Numbered from the stretch's first letter, positions 43,407 through 53,007 are shown. The stretch is 64,000 bases of DNA from CAZDWZ01 sp964509425 (GCA_964509425.1 CAZDWZ010000014.1:1-64000), one strand, 5' to 3'. Notes: generated by a model from the sequence alone, not told the origin. Made by a program: numbers and translations.

Positions 43407-43615
43407 GTTCCCACGAACCTCCGTCGTTAGGGTTATCCATCTGATACAACCATGAACCCATCCGTCGCATGAGGGCCGCTCAACATCGTGCGCTCAAAAG
43501 ACGGCGAGAGTTTCTCGATTCGATTTCTTGAGATGAAAGAGCCGAACGGCTCTTGAAAACTACCTCGCCGCGATGATTTATTCAAACAATCAAGTGTTTG
43601 GCCGGGAAAGGCGGG

Positions 43616-44368
43616 TCAAAGCGGTTTTGGCAGTGCCAGAACTCGCGTGCGTATCAGCTCGTACAGCTCCGGCACCCACGGCCTGAGCGTTTTATAGAGC
43701 TTTTCGGGCACTGAAGAATTACGGAAATCGAGAGGGGAGAGAATAACGTCGATGTTGGGGAGTCCAGTGTCGGCGGCCAGAACGAATATCTCCTCGATCG
43801 CCGCGTCTCCCATGGCGAGGCAGCCGATGGAGACCATGCTCCCGTGAATCATGATGTCGCCGCCAAGGTTCGTTCTCCGGTCAATCGCGGCTTTTTTCCG
43901 ATCGAATTGATTCGGATAGTTTACGCGAAGCGAGAGGTGAAACTGACTGTTCGGGTTGAGCAGCTCAATTTTGTAGATTCCCTCCGGAACCTGCCCGTCG
44001 CCCTGTTGAAGCTTCGGTCCAAGAGACCCGCTGGCCCGAAGAATTGGATAGCTTCGGATGAACCGGTATTGTTTCGAAGCGTCTTCGGCATAGAGCTCGA
44101 GCGTTTCTTCCTTCTTCAGGCCGAGCAGAAGAAGCTTTTTTGGTGGATAAGACACGGACGCTTTTTCAAAGAACGGTTTAAGCTGAGTGCGGGCCGCCTC
44201 TCCGTACCGCCTCACGCGATCTTGAACTGAGTAACCTTGAAATCCAGCTCTTCTGCGGACATTTTCAGCGATCGTCATTTCACTTTGAGTCAGCCAGAGC
44301 ACCAGCAACACAATAGCAGGCGGGAAAATAATTAATCTCGGGCGGAAAAATTTGAATAGCCGCTTCAT
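43616..44368 (-). CDS. L,D-transpeptidase (YkuD family)
   Basis: 250 residues. An N-terminal membrane anchor (about 10-30) is followed by the YkuD domain with DIMIHGSMVSIGCLAMGD: the HGxxxSxGC signature with its active-site Cys. Such enzymes cross-link peptidoglycan between two diaminopimelate residues, or attach proteins to it, in the periplasm. It overlaps the preceding binding-protein gene by four bases and is last in the argS / binding-protein / transpeptidase operon. Confidence 0.88.
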   Translation of the reverse strand: MKRLFKFFRPRLIIFPPAIVLLVLWLTQSEMTIAENVRRRAGFQGYSVQDRVRRYGEAARTQLKPFFEKASVSYPPKKLLLLGLKKEETLELYAEDASKQYRFIRSYPILRASGSLGPKLQQGDGQVPEGIYKIELLNPNSQFHLSLRVNYPNQFDRKKAAIDRRTNLGGDIMIHGSMVSIGCLAMGDAAIEEIFVLAADTGLPNIDVILSPLDFRNSSVPEKLYKTLRPWVPELYELIRTRVLALPKPL

Positions 44369-45423
44369 CGCGGCACCACTCGGGCCTGGGGGATAATGAG
44401 CAATCGATTTTCTTTCCCACGAGAGATGATGCCTGAGGCTCCTCGAAAGTCCTTCACCTGTTCGAGATGATCTCCGAGAGTCGGGCCATGTTTATCGTAG
44501 GCGTCCGTGATTAACTGGACGAGGTCATACCCCACGCTTGCGGCATACGCGGTATCTCCGGGATACGCCTCCCGGTATTCCGACTCTATAGAAGAGTCGG
44601 AAAATCCGATGCCGATATACATTTCACCTTTCATGGCGCCTCGAGCGACCTGCCACTCACTCTCTTCTCCGTGGATCTCGAGCCCAAATCTTGGAATCTT
44701 AATTCCCATCTCGTCAGCTTGGCGGGCGAATATTCCGATTTGACTCTGAAAAAGGTTGACGAGAATAACATCGGGCGCCTTTGCCCGAACCTTAACGAGG
44801 AAGGGCCGGAAATCGGTGGCCTCGAGCAAGTATTCATCGCGAAAGCTGAAGTCCTCATCCTTCTTTTGACGGTCGATCTCTCGAACCATTGCAAACGGTC
44901 CGTCGTGAACTGTCGAAATGAGAGCGATCTTCTTCCACCCGTGTTTACGAATCTCCACGAGCGCGAGTCCGATAACATCCGCAGGTGACGGCCAAAATAT
45001 TGCGCACCGTCTGCGGCCTTCGCAGGTTCCGGTATCGCGGGAGACCGCGGCCAGAAATGACACCCCGGCCTTCTCCGCGACCGGTGCCAGCGCCTTTCCA
45101 GTGTTGGCCGTTACGGTCACGGCGAGATCAATCTGTTGCTGCGCCATGATTTTCTGGAAGCTGCTGATTGTGTTCCGGGCGACCATCTGGTCATCTTCGA
45201 AAACGAATTTCAGATTCGTCCGCTTTGACTCCGGAAGTTTCGAGAGGGCGAGTTTCGCTCCGTTTTGGAAGCTCTTACCCGCGGGAGCTCCCGGCCCGGT
45301 GAGGGGGAGGATGACTGCAATGGTTGCTGGACGAGATTCCCCAGGGGGCGCCGCGGAGACCGGTACATTATTAAAAAGGATGCTGAGGAGGAGTGGAGGA
45401 AAAATGAGGAATAAATTCTTCAC
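44365..45423 (-). CDS. Periplasmic binding-protein-fold protein, LivK/LpoA-like
   Basis: 352 residues with a signal peptide (about 24 residues, cleavage near SAA-PP), then TIAVILPLTGPGAPAGKSFQNGAKLAL, the start of a type-I periplasmic-binding fold. C-terminal parts (AAYAASVGYDLVQLITDAY) fit LivK. No transporter genes accompany it; the next gene in the overlap-linked operon is an L,D-transpeptidase. By analogy with LpoA, which has this fold and activates a cell-wall synthase, a cell-wall regulatory role is possible, but this is inference only. Confidence 0.8.
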   Translation of the reverse strand: MKNLFLIFPPLLLSILFNNVPVSAAPPGESRPATIAVILPLTGPGAPAGKSFQNGAKLALSKLPESKRTNLKFVFEDDQMVARNTISSFQKIMAQQQIDLAVTVTANTGKALAPVAEKAGVSFLAAVSRDTGTCEGRRRCAIFWPSPADVIGLALVEIRKHGWKKIALISTVHDGPFAMVREIDRQKKDEDFSFRDEYLLEATDFRPFLVKVRAKAPDVILVNLFQSQIGIFARQADEMGIKIPRFGLEIHGEESEWQVARGAMKGEMYIGIGFSDSSIESEYREAYPGDTAYAASVGYDLVQLITDAYDKHGPTLGDHLEQVKDFRGASGIISRGKENRLLIIPQARVVPR

Positions 45424-47153
45424 ATTCTCTCAACGGTTTTCATTCCCAACAGGGCGAGCGTTTCCTTCAGCACAAGAGCCGTCGCCTCAAACAGTGCAAG
45501 CCTTGCCTCGGCGATGTTCTTTTCCGCACCGATGACTTTGAGGTCGAGGTAGGCGCGCGAGAGGGCCTTTGCCAAATCGAGCGCGTATGCCGATAAATGA
45601 GAGGGTTCGTTGTCCGCGGCCGTGCGCTCGACCATCAGCTCAAATTCATCGAGCAAAAGTGCCAGTTGAAAAGCGCCCTCCTCGGGGAGGTCGGTGTCGG
45701 AAAGTTTTGAAGCAAAGCGTAATCCGGATGCTTCGGCTTTTTCCTTGATGCCGTTGATACGCGCGAACGCGTACAGCGCGTACGGGCCGCTGTCTCCTTG
45801 AAACGCGAGAGCTTGTTCCCACGAGAACTGAACGTCTTTGATCCGGGACCGGTTGAGCGAGCTAAAAATGATCGCGCCAAGTCCGACCGCTTCTGCGACG
45901 ACCGCATCATCCAAACCTTCCGGCCGTTTCTCTACTTGCTCCCGGTAGGCCGTGTGCGCCCGTTCGACGGCTTCGTCAAGAAGATCGTTCAGCTCGATGA
46001 CCTCGCCCTCTCCGCGAGTTTTCATTCCGATGACGAGTCCGAATGGAACATGCAACATGTCGTCGGAGTAACGTTTTCCGAGCGCCGCAAGAACTCCCTT
46101 TAGTTGTTGGAAGTGGAGAGTCTGAGGTGTACCGACGACGTAGATCGCCTTTGAGAAATGAAAATTCTCTGCTCGATAAAAAGCGGTTGCGATATCCCGC
46201 GTAAGATAGAGAGAACGTCCGTCCGGCGTCAGCACTCTGGCGAATCCGCCTTTCTCACCGAGATCGATTCCAAACGCGCCTTGTGACTCAATCAGAAGTC
46301 CGGATCGTTCGAGCACTTCGCGAACGAAATTGAGCTTATCGGAGTAAAACGATTCTCCCATGTAGTGGTCGAATACGATTCCGAGACGCGCGTAGGTGGT
46401 TTTGAAATAGGCGAGCGAGACGTCAAGACACCATTGCCAGAACTCTTTCGCGTATTTTTCTCCGGCTTCAAGGTCGCTAAAATATTTTCGCGCAATCTCA
46501 TTTACCGACGGCCGATCGGCGGGGACGGGCGTGATGTTTTTCTCCTCTTCGTCCTTTAGCTGCGTCGCTTTTTTGTAGAGCTGCACGAGCTCCTTGACTG
46601 TTGGGGCCTCAGGTTTTCCCCAGAGTTGGCAACCTGCCCACACAAATCCGAATTGCGTGCCCCAGTCTCCGAGGTGATTGACGCTGATGACTGTATACCC
46701 GAGCTTTCGGTAGACGAGGTCGAGGGAATGGCCGACGAGTGTTGCGCGGAGGTGACCCACGTGAAAAGGTTTTGCGATGTTTGGACTCGAGTAGTCGATC
46801 ACCACCGGACCTTCCGAGCGCTTCGGCCAAACCGAAAAACTCTCACCGAAGACCTTCTCAACAGCCAACTTCGTAAACGGTCCGCGCCGGAATTTGAAGT
46901 TTGCAAAGGGTCCGGCTGCCACAGCCGACTCGAATGCTTCAGGAAGTTGAAGTTCTCTGCAGAGCCGCTCCGCGCATTTCGGCGGGGGAGCGCCCCAAGG
47001 CTTTGCGAGCAGAAACGCAGGAAACGCGAGATCTCCGTGCTCGGGGTTCTTCGGTCTCGACATCGCCGCGAGGATGGCGGGAGAATCGAGACCTGTGAGC
47101 GCGGCAATTTTCCGCGAGAGCTCTTCCTTTTGTCCGGCGAGTAAGGATTTCAT
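45420..47153 (-). CDS. argS: Arginyl-tRNA synthetase
   Basis: 577 residues, normal for bacterial ArgS. HIGH motif in IAKPFHVGHLRATLVG; degenerate KMSK loop in VIGMKTRGEGEVIELND; C-terminal anticodon-binding helices end LALLGMKTVERM, as in the family. It charges tRNA-Arg in the cytosol. First gene of the minus-strand operon with the binding protein and L,D-transpeptidase, overlapping the next gene by four bases. Confidence 0.97.
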   Translation of the reverse strand: MKSLLAGQKEELSRKIAALTGLDSPAILAAMSRPKNPEHGDLAFPAFLLAKPWGAPPPKCAERLCRELQLPEAFESAVAAGPFANFKFRRGPFTKLAVEKVFGESFSVWPKRSEGPVVIDYSSPNIAKPFHVGHLRATLVGHSLDLVYRKLGYTVISVNHLGDWGTQFGFVWAGCQLWGKPEAPTVKELVQLYKKATQLKDEEEKNITPVPADRPSVNEIARKYFSDLEAGEKYAKEFWQWCLDVSLAYFKTTYARLGIVFDHYMGESFYSDKLNFVREVLERSGLLIESQGAFGIDLGEKGGFARVLTPDGRSLYLTRDIATAFYRAENFHFSKAIYVVGTPQTLHFQQLKGVLAALGKRYSDDMLHVPFGLVIGMKTRGEGEVIELNDLLDEAVERAHTAYREQVEKRPEGLDDAVVAEAVGLGAIIFSSLNRSRIKDVQFSWEQALAFQGDSGPYALYAFARINGIKEKAEASGLRFASKLSDTDLPEEGAFQLALLLDEFELMVERTAADNEPSHLSAYALDLAKALSRAYLDLKVIGAEKNIAEARLALFEATALVLKETLALLGMKTVERM

Positions 47154-47484
47154 CTGTGTTCTACCCGGTAACCTTTAGGAGCGGATGTAATGTTCTCTCG
47201 AGCGCGGGAAGCTCTTTGCTACAGGAGCGTCCGCATTTCTTCAATCGCATCCACCGGTCAGGAAGAGTTTAAGATTGAAAGAAATCCGTAAATTGCGTCC
47301 CTTCATCTGTCGACAATGGCGATTCCATGCGATATGAGACCCAAAACGCAGGGCTGGACCGGCCCGGTTGTACTCACGGCATTTCGATGGTGTCCCGGCG
47401 TTTCGGGATGTTATTCCTTTTGCTGAACTCAATCCACAAACGGTCTCCGTCTTCCCCTGTTTTGCAGTAACGCATCGCGGACGA

Positions 47485-47548
47485 TCGTGTTATCGCCGTC
47501 TCGTGTTATCTCTGTCTCGTGTTATCTGTGTCGCGTGTTATCTGTGTC
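47485..47548. repeat. Four tandem 16-base repeats upstream of actA
   Basis: Four adjacent units of the form TCGTGTTATCTGTGTC at 47485-47500, 47501-47516, 47517-47532 and 47533-47548, differing by one to three bases. Sixteen bases is about one and a half helical turns. They are 72 to 135 bases before the actA ATG. Confidence 0.93.
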
Positions 47549-47552
47549 TCCC

Positions 47553-47603
47553 TGGGGTTAGGCAAAGTTCTGGGGTTAGGCAAAGTCCTGGTTAGAAAAG
47601 TCC
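47553..47603. repeat. Tandem 18-base repeats upstream of actA
   Basis: Two nearly identical 18-base units TGGGGTTAGGCAAAGTTC and TGGGGTTAGGCAAAGTCC (47553-47570, 47571-47588), then a shortened third (TGGTTAGAAAAGTCC, 47589-47603). They begin four bases after the 16-base array and run to just before the actA start. Confidence 0.92.
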
Positions 47604-47619
47604 TGGTTCAGTGCTAGAA

Positions 47620-48261
47620 ATGAGAAGAATAGTAATTGCCCTCCTTGTTCTAATCCTGAGCGTTGGTCTCCTTGTTGTTGGAAGGAAGAACGCATTGGCC
47701 GGTGACCCGAAAGCGCCAGCACCCGCCGCCGTTAAACAATATAACGAGGCCGATTATGCAGCGGGACTCTGGAACGAAGGGAAAGCCGTATTTTCTGACA
47801 TAGCGCTGCTGGATTTGTTTCTTAGGGACTATCTCAGGAAAGGCTATAAGCCCGAGCAGCCTATCCACTACAGTCATGTTCTCCACATGGAGAAAAACAA
47901 GATGGAGTGTCAGTATTGTCACTCCGGAGTCGCGAAGTCGCCATTTGCGACCATTCCCGCCGTCGACCTCTGCATGGGGTGTCACAAGGCGGTAAAGACT
48001 GACTCTCCTGAAATTAAGAAGCTCAAAGAATTCTACGACAAGGGTGAGGCCGTGCCTTGGGTGCCGGTCAACAACCTCCCGGAGCACGTGCGCTTCAACC
48101 ATAAGCGCCACATCAAAGCCGGAGTGGGTTGTCATTCCTGTCATGGACAGGTTCAGAAGATGGAGGTGGTTGAGAAGATGTCTACGCTGAAGATGGGCTT
48201 TTGCATCTCCTGCCACCGGGAAAACGGGGCGAGCATCGACTGCTCAACCTGCCACTACTAG
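47620..48261 (+). CDS. actA: ACIII subunit ActA, pentaheme cytochrome c
   Basis: 213 residues from ATG at 47620 (a GTG three codons earlier is possible; neither has a clear ribosome binding site). N-terminal signal/anchor (VIALLVLILSVGLLVVG), then five CxxCH heme sites: CQYCH, CMGCH, CHSCH, CISCH and CSTCH. This is the multiheme subunit of alternative complex III, which takes electrons from the iron-sulfur subunit ActB and passes them to a periplasmic acceptor. First gene of actABCDEF. Confidence 0.92.
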   Translation: MRRIVIALLVLILSVGLLVVGRKNALAGDPKAPAPAAVKQYNEADYAAGLWNEGKAVFSDIALLDLFLRDYLRKGYKPEQPIHYSHVLHMEKNKMECQYCHSGVAKSPFATIPAVDLCMGCHKAVKTDSPEIKKLKEFYDKGEAVPWVPVNNLPEHVRFNHKRHIKAGVGCHSCHGQVQKMEVVEKMSTLKMGFCISCHRENGASIDCSTCHY

Positions 48262-48310
48262 TGCCGCGTCCACATAAGAAACTTCCGAGGGGAGTTCCTA
48301 TGTGCGGCAC
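48261..48310 (+). promoter_or_regulatory. Hairpin in the actA-actB gap
   Basis: GTGCCG (48261-48266) and CACATA (48271-48276), separated by a 4-base bulge, pair with TATGTGCGGCAC at 48299-48310. It starts at the actA stop codon. It may stabilise or attenuate the transcript ahead of actB; no U-tract follows. Confidence 0.55.
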
Positions 48311-48446
48311 GCGAGGCGAAGCCGAGCCAGGGAATACCTAGGGCTCCATTCGCCAGGGGCAGGCAGAGCGAAGCGCAAGTTTGATAGATTATTTTCTCAA
48401 TGGAGCACTAAGGCACGAGCCACCATTAGAGCATAAGCAAAAGGCT

Positions 48447-51400
48447 ATGGCAGAGAAGCAAGGATTTAATCGACGGGACTTTCTCAAGATCATCGGGGCC
48501 GGTGCTGGCCTCGCCGCGGGCGGCTGCGGTCCGGAGCTTCCGGAAAAGTTGATCCCGTATGTGATTCAACCCGAGGAAGTTGTTCCGGGTGTGGCGACTT
48601 GGTATTCCGGCGCTTGCGGAGAATGCAGCTCGGGCTGCGGCGTACTTGTTCGGACTCGAGAAGGCCGCGCGGTAAAGATTGAGGGGAATCCGAATCATCC
48701 GGTGAATCGCGGGGGACTCTGTGCCCATGGGCAGTCCGCCCTTCAGGCGCACTACGATCCGGATCGTGTTCGCGAACCGCTGAAGCGCGATCTGAATGGC
48801 GCATTCGCTCCTGTCTCATGGAAAGACGGCGTCGAATCGCTTGCGCAGTCAATCGCAGACGCGGGACAAGCGGGAGCTCACACCGTGCTCATCGGCCGGC
48901 CAACTTCGGCGTCGGAGCAGGCGCTCATCGCTGAGTTCGGAGCTTCGATAAAAAATTTTCAACATATTCCTTTCGAGTTGATGGGCAGCGATGCTGTCGA
49001 TCTCGCCGCTGAACAAGTCTTCGGACCTGGTGTTTCAACGGATTTTGATTTTGAGAAAGCCTACGTCATCGCTGGGTTCGGAGCAGACTTTTTGGAGTCG
49101 TGGCTTTCCCCAGTAAAATTTGCACGAGGCTGGGCAGAAGGTCGTCGCCGACCGGAGACGAGCCGGGTTATTCAATTCGAACCGCGACTTTCGCTGACTG
49201 CGGCAAACGCCGATCAGTGGGTGAAGAACGTTCCTGGTTCAGAGTCGCGACTTTTGCTCGCGCTTCTGAAGCTCACTTTCGATAAGGGCGGTGCTTCGCG
49301 GCTGAAAGGTGCGGCGCGGCAGAGCGTGGAAGCTGCTCTTGCCGGACAAAACGCAGCAAATCTCGTTTTGGAAACCGGAGTGCCGCTGGGTGTTCTTGAA
49401 AAGCTTGCTACAGAGTTACTCGCAAAGCCGTCGCTGGTCGTAGCGGGTGGTGCTGCTGTTTCAGGCGAACAGGCGGTGCCTGCGGCTGTACTGGCCTATC
49501 TCATCAATCTTACGACGGGGAACGTCGGCACGACGGTGAAGCTTTTCCGCCGCGCATCGACTCCAAAATCGTCCTCGTATCAGACGCTACTTCAGTTTTT
49601 CAAAGACGTCGCAGAGAAGAAGAAGAAAGTCGGCGTGCTCATCGTGGCTGGAGTGAATCCGGCGTATCTATTGCCTGCTCCGGCTAAGTTTCAAGAAGCG
49701 ATTCGGAATGTCGGAACACTCGCAAGCATTTCGATGCAGCTTGATGAAACAACGGATTTGGCGAATATCGTTTTGCCGGCGAGCAGCTCTCTCGAAAGCT
49801 GGGGTGACTCGGAGCCGCTTCCCGGAGTGTTCAATCTGAACCAGCCGGCGATGACTCCACTCTATCAAACGCAATCGCTCGGGGACACGTTGGTGTCGCT
49901 GCTTGCGGCGAAGCCGATTTCCAAGCCGCTCGAAAACATTACTTCATTCGCGGATTACATGAAGGCGCAGTGGAAGAAGCGAACTGGTGACAGTGGCTTC
50001 GACTCTCGCTGGACCGATTACGTTGAGAAAGGCGGCGATTGGGCAAAGGCTGATGCGGGTCTCGCTGCTTCCAACGAACTGCCGGTTGCTGCGGGCGCGT
50101 CGAGCCTGAGTTCGCTGATTCAATCCTCTTTGAACAACAGCCTCCTCGTCGCCTCGCTCGCGTGCGCGCAGGCGAAGAAAGGAGAAAAGAAGCTACAACT
50201 TCTCGCGTATCCATCGGTCACTTCGTTCGATGGAAGTTCCGCAAATCGTCCATGGATGCAAGAGCTTCCGAATCCGATGACGACTGCCGTTTGGGGTTCG
50301 TGGGTGGAAATGCACCCGGAGACTGCGGCTGAGTTCGGATTTGAGAACAATGCCGTCGTTCAAGTGGTCTCCGAACACGGAACTTTGGAAGCTCCACTCC
50401 ACATCTCGAAGTACATCGCTCCGTCGCTCGTTGCTGTTCCGCTCGGTCAGGGGCATGAGAGCTTCGGCCGATTCGCAACCGGCGTGGGTGTGAATCCGCT
50501 GAAGCTGCTTCCGGCAGTTGCTGCAGCCGCTCCGGCGCTGTTTGCCACCTCCGTCACGGTGAGAAAATCGCTCTCAAAAGATCTGATGGTGGTTCTCCAG
50601 GGACACGATTCTCAGATGAAGCGTGGAATTATCCGGGGCGTTTCGACTGCGGCGCTTGCGTCGTCTGCTCATGGTGCCGGGCACCACGGGAAGGACGATC
50701 ATCACGATGCCGGCGGCCATGGAGATAAATCTCACGGCAAGGGTCACGACGAAAAAGGTCATGGAGATTCACACGGGAAGGGCGGTGGTCATCATGATCC
50801 GCTTGCACTCGGACCGCGTGAGGGTCCGCCTCAAATGTACACCCAGATGGAGCATCCACTCTATCGCTGGGGAATGACGATTGATCTCGCAAGCTGCACT
50901 GGGTGCTCTGCCTGTGTTGTCGCTTGTTATGCGGAAAACAACGTTCCGGTCGTCGGGAAGACTGTTTGCGACGAAGGCCGAGAAATGTCGTGGATTCACA
51001 TCGAGCGCTTCTTCGATGGACCTGATGAGCAACCGGTTGACGGGTTCATGCCGATGATGTGCCAGCACTGCTCGAATGCGCCGTGTGAGCCTGTCTGCCC
51101 GGTTTATGGAACGTATCATTCCGATGACGGCTTGAATGCCATGGTTTACAACCGTTGCGTTGGAACCAGGTATTGCCTGAACAACTGCAGCTACAAAGTT
51201 CGACGATTCAACTGGTATAAATATCACTACGCCGAGCCCCTGAACTGGCAACTGAATCCGGACGTGACCGTTCGAGAAGTCGGGGTCATGGAAAAATGCA
51301 CTTATTGCGTTCAGAGAATTCGCGAAGCGCAAAGCAACGCCAAGGATCTTGGACGTCCGGTTCAGGATGGGGACATACAACCAGCTTGTTCCCAATCGTG

Positions 51401-51563
51401 TCCGACGCAAGCGATATCATTCGGAAACCTTTTGGATCCGGAAAGCCAAGTCTCGAAGGACCGCGAGAATCCGCGTTCCTACCGGGTGTTGGATGCCGAA
51501 CTGAACACACAGCCGGGCACCACTTACCTTGCGCGCATAAAGAACGAGCCGTTGAGAGCGTAA
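48447..51563 (+). CDS. actB: ACIII subunit ActB, molybdopterin-like and iron-sulfur protein
   Basis: 1038 residues from ATG at 48447. Twin-arginine motif NRRDFLKIIGAGAG at 8-21, followed by a Cys at 27. The N-terminal large region (about 45-740) is the molybdopterin-oxidoreductase-like domain, in ACIII without a metal cofactor; it retains CGECSSGCG near 54-62. A His/Gly/Asp/Lys-rich linker (about 742-787) leads to the ferredoxin-like domain with CTGCSACVVAC (818-828), CQHCSNAPCEPVC (about 871) and YCLNNC. ActB relays electrons from quinol oxidation to ActA. Exported by Tat. Confidence 0.95.
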   Translation: MAEKQGFNRRDFLKIIGAGAGLAAGGCGPELPEKLIPYVIQPEEVVPGVATWYSGACGECSSGCGVLVRTREGRAVKIEGNPNHPVNRGGLCAHGQSALQAHYDPDRVREPLKRDLNGAFAPVSWKDGVESLAQSIADAGQAGAHTVLIGRPTSASEQALIAEFGASIKNFQHIPFELMGSDAVDLAAEQVFGPGVSTDFDFEKAYVIAGFGADFLESWLSPVKFARGWAEGRRRPETSRVIQFEPRLSLTAANADQWVKNVPGSESRLLLALLKLTFDKGGASRLKGAARQSVEAALAGQNAANLVLETGVPLGVLEKLATELLAKPSLVVAGGAAVSGEQAVPAAVLAYLINLTTGNVGTTVKLFRRASTPKSSSYQTLLQFFKDVAEKKKKVGVLIVAGVNPAYLLPAPAKFQEAIRNVGTLASISMQLDETTDLANIVLPASSSLESWGDSEPLPGVFNLNQPAMTPLYQTQSLGDTLVSLLAAKPISKPLENITSFADYMKAQWKKRTGDSGFDSRWTDYVEKGGDWAKADAGLAASNELPVAAGASSLSSLIQSSLNNSLLVASLACAQAKKGEKKLQLLAYPSVTSFDGSSANRPWMQELPNPMTTAVWGSWVEMHPETAAEFGFENNAVVQVVSEHGTLEAPLHISKYIAPSLVAVPLGQGHESFGRFATGVGVNPLKLLPAVAAAAPALFATSVTVRKSLSKDLMVVLQGHDSQMKRGIIRGVSTAALASSAHGAGHHGKDDHHDAGGHGDKSHGKGHDEKGHGDSHGKGGGHHDPLALGPREGPPQMYTQMEHPLYRWGMTIDLASCTGCSACVVACYAENNVPVVGKTVCDEGREMSWIHIERFFDGPDEQPVDGFMPMMCQHCSNAPCEPVCPVYGTYHSDDGLNAMVYNRCVGTRYCLNNCSYKVRRFNWYKYHYAEPLNWQLNPDVTVREVGVMEKCTYCVQRIREAQSNAKDLGRPVQDGDIQPACSQSCPTQAISFGNLLDPESQVSKDRENPRSYRVLDAELNTQPGTTYLARIKNEPLRA

Positions 51564-51595
51564 CGGGAGAGTAGGGAACTACACGAGCGAGCACG

Positions 51596-52951
51596 ATGAA
51601 AGCTGAGATGAGCATCCGAGAACAGGTTGAGAGCATCGATTACGAGACCGTAAATCGTGACATCATCAAGACGCTCGAGCCGCCGACGGTCGGTTGGTAT
51701 CTTCTGTTCTTGACCGCTTTCTCGTTCATGCTGACCGGAGCCTTCTGCTGGCGGCATCAGCTCCTAAACGGCATCGGGATGTCCGGAATCAACAACCCTG
51801 TTGCGTGGGGGGTATACATCACCGACTTCGTTTTTTGGGTCGGTATCGCTCACTCCGGAACTCTTATCTCCGCTGTACTCTTTTTGTTCCGCGCTACATG
51901 GCGGGTTCCCATCTACAGAATTTCAGAAGCAATGACCGTTTTCGCGGTCGCCACCGCCGGACTCTTTCCGATCATTCACTTGGGCAGACCGTGGAACTTT
52001 TACTGGCTCCTTCCATACCCAAACCAAAGATATCTCTGGGTGAACTTTAAATCACCGCTGCTCTGGGACGTATTCGCGGTGAGCACGTATCTAACCGTGA
52101 GCGTGTTGTTCTTCATTATCGGTCTCATTCCTGATATCGCGGCGGCTCGAGATAAAGCGACCGGCGTGCGAAAGGTGCTGTATTCGATCACCGCCCTTGG
52201 GTGGAAAGGCAGTGGAAATAACTGGCGGCACTACACCGCGGCGTACGGGTTTTTCGCTGCGCTCGCAACACCGCTCGTTCTCTCCGTTCACTCCGTGGTC
52301 TCCTGGGACTTCGCGATGAGTAACGTTCCGGGATGGCACACGACCATTTTCCCGCCGTATTTCGTCGCCGGTGCCATTTTCTCAGGTCTCGCGATGGTTA
52401 TCACCATCACCATACCCATGCGGAAGGTTTTCAACTTAGAGAAGTATCTGACCCTCTGGCACTACGAAAAGATGTGTCAACTGATTCTCTTCACCTCCGG
52501 AATCGTGACCTATGCCTATGCGACCGAGTTTTTTATGGCTTGGTACAGCAACAACATCTACGAAAGATATCAGTTCTGGTTCCGACCGTTTGGAGCTTTG
52601 AAGGTGGCCTTCTGGGGAATGGTGATTTGTAACTGTGTCCTCCCTCTGACTCTCTATGTGAAGAAGCTGCGCCGGAACATCGCTTGGTTGTTCATCCTCT
52701 CGATTTTCATCAACATCGGGATGTGGTTAGAGCGCTTCAACATCATCCTTCAATCCCTGTCGCGCGAGTTCATGCCGTATTCGTGGGGCGAGTATAATTT
52801 CTCCTGGATAGACATCGGAATCACTGCCGGTTCGTTCGGCTGGTTCTTCTGTTTCTTCCTGGTCTTTATCAAAGTCTTCCCGTCGATGGCGTTGACTGAA
52901 ATTAAGGAGCTTCTCGAACCGCCGCGGCGGGATCGAGCTCATGCTCATTAG
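51596..52951 (+). CDS. actC: ACIII subunit ActC (NrfD/PsrC-type membrane subunit)
   Basis: 451 residues and about ten membrane helices. NNPVAWGVYITDFVFWVGIAHSGTLISAVLFLF and NVPGWHTTIFPPYFVAGAIFSGLAMV are the NrfD-type quinol-site helices of ActC. It binds quinol with ActF and anchors ActB. Follows actB by 32 bases. Confidence 0.95.
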   Translation: MKAEMSIREQVESIDYETVNRDIIKTLEPPTVGWYLLFLTAFSFMLTGAFCWRHQLLNGIGMSGINNPVAWGVYITDFVFWVGIAHSGTLISAVLFLFRATWRVPIYRISEAMTVFAVATAGLFPIIHLGRPWNFYWLLPYPNQRYLWVNFKSPLLWDVFAVSTYLTVSVLFFIIGLIPDIAAARDKATGVRKVLYSITALGWKGSGNNWRHYTAAYGFFAALATPLVLSVHSVVSWDFAMSNVPGWHTTIFPPYFVAGAIFSGLAMVITITIPMRKVFNLEKYLTLWHYEKMCQLILFTSGIVTYAYATEFFMAWYSNNIYERYQFWFRPFGALKVAFWGMVICNCVLPLTLYVKKLRRNIAWLFILSIFINIGMWLERFNIILQSLSREFMPYSWGEYNFSWIDIGITAGSFGWFFCFFLVFIKVFPSMALTEIKELLEPPRRDRAHAH

Positions 52952-53007
52952 TGTTGATTGAAGGACAGTTCAACGATTGAACGGAGAGCGGCGGGCAACG
53001 AGGATTT

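Larger units (their letters stand above)
47154..47619. other. Divergent leader of argS and the act operon
   Basis: 466 bases between argS (minus) and actA (plus). It carries two different short tandem repeats close to actA (separate entries). No gene of its own was recognised. It should hold promoters for both operons. Confidence 0.55.

Noticed and set aside
43501..43615. Possible attachment site or insertion-sequence end near the 43032 gene
   Set aside because: No direct repeat pair or terminal inverted repeats could be matched, and no transposase fragments are seen.
47485..47603. Tandem repeats upstream of actA as an origin of replication
   Set aside because: No DnaA boxes, no dnaA or dnaN nearby; iteron-like look alone is not enough.
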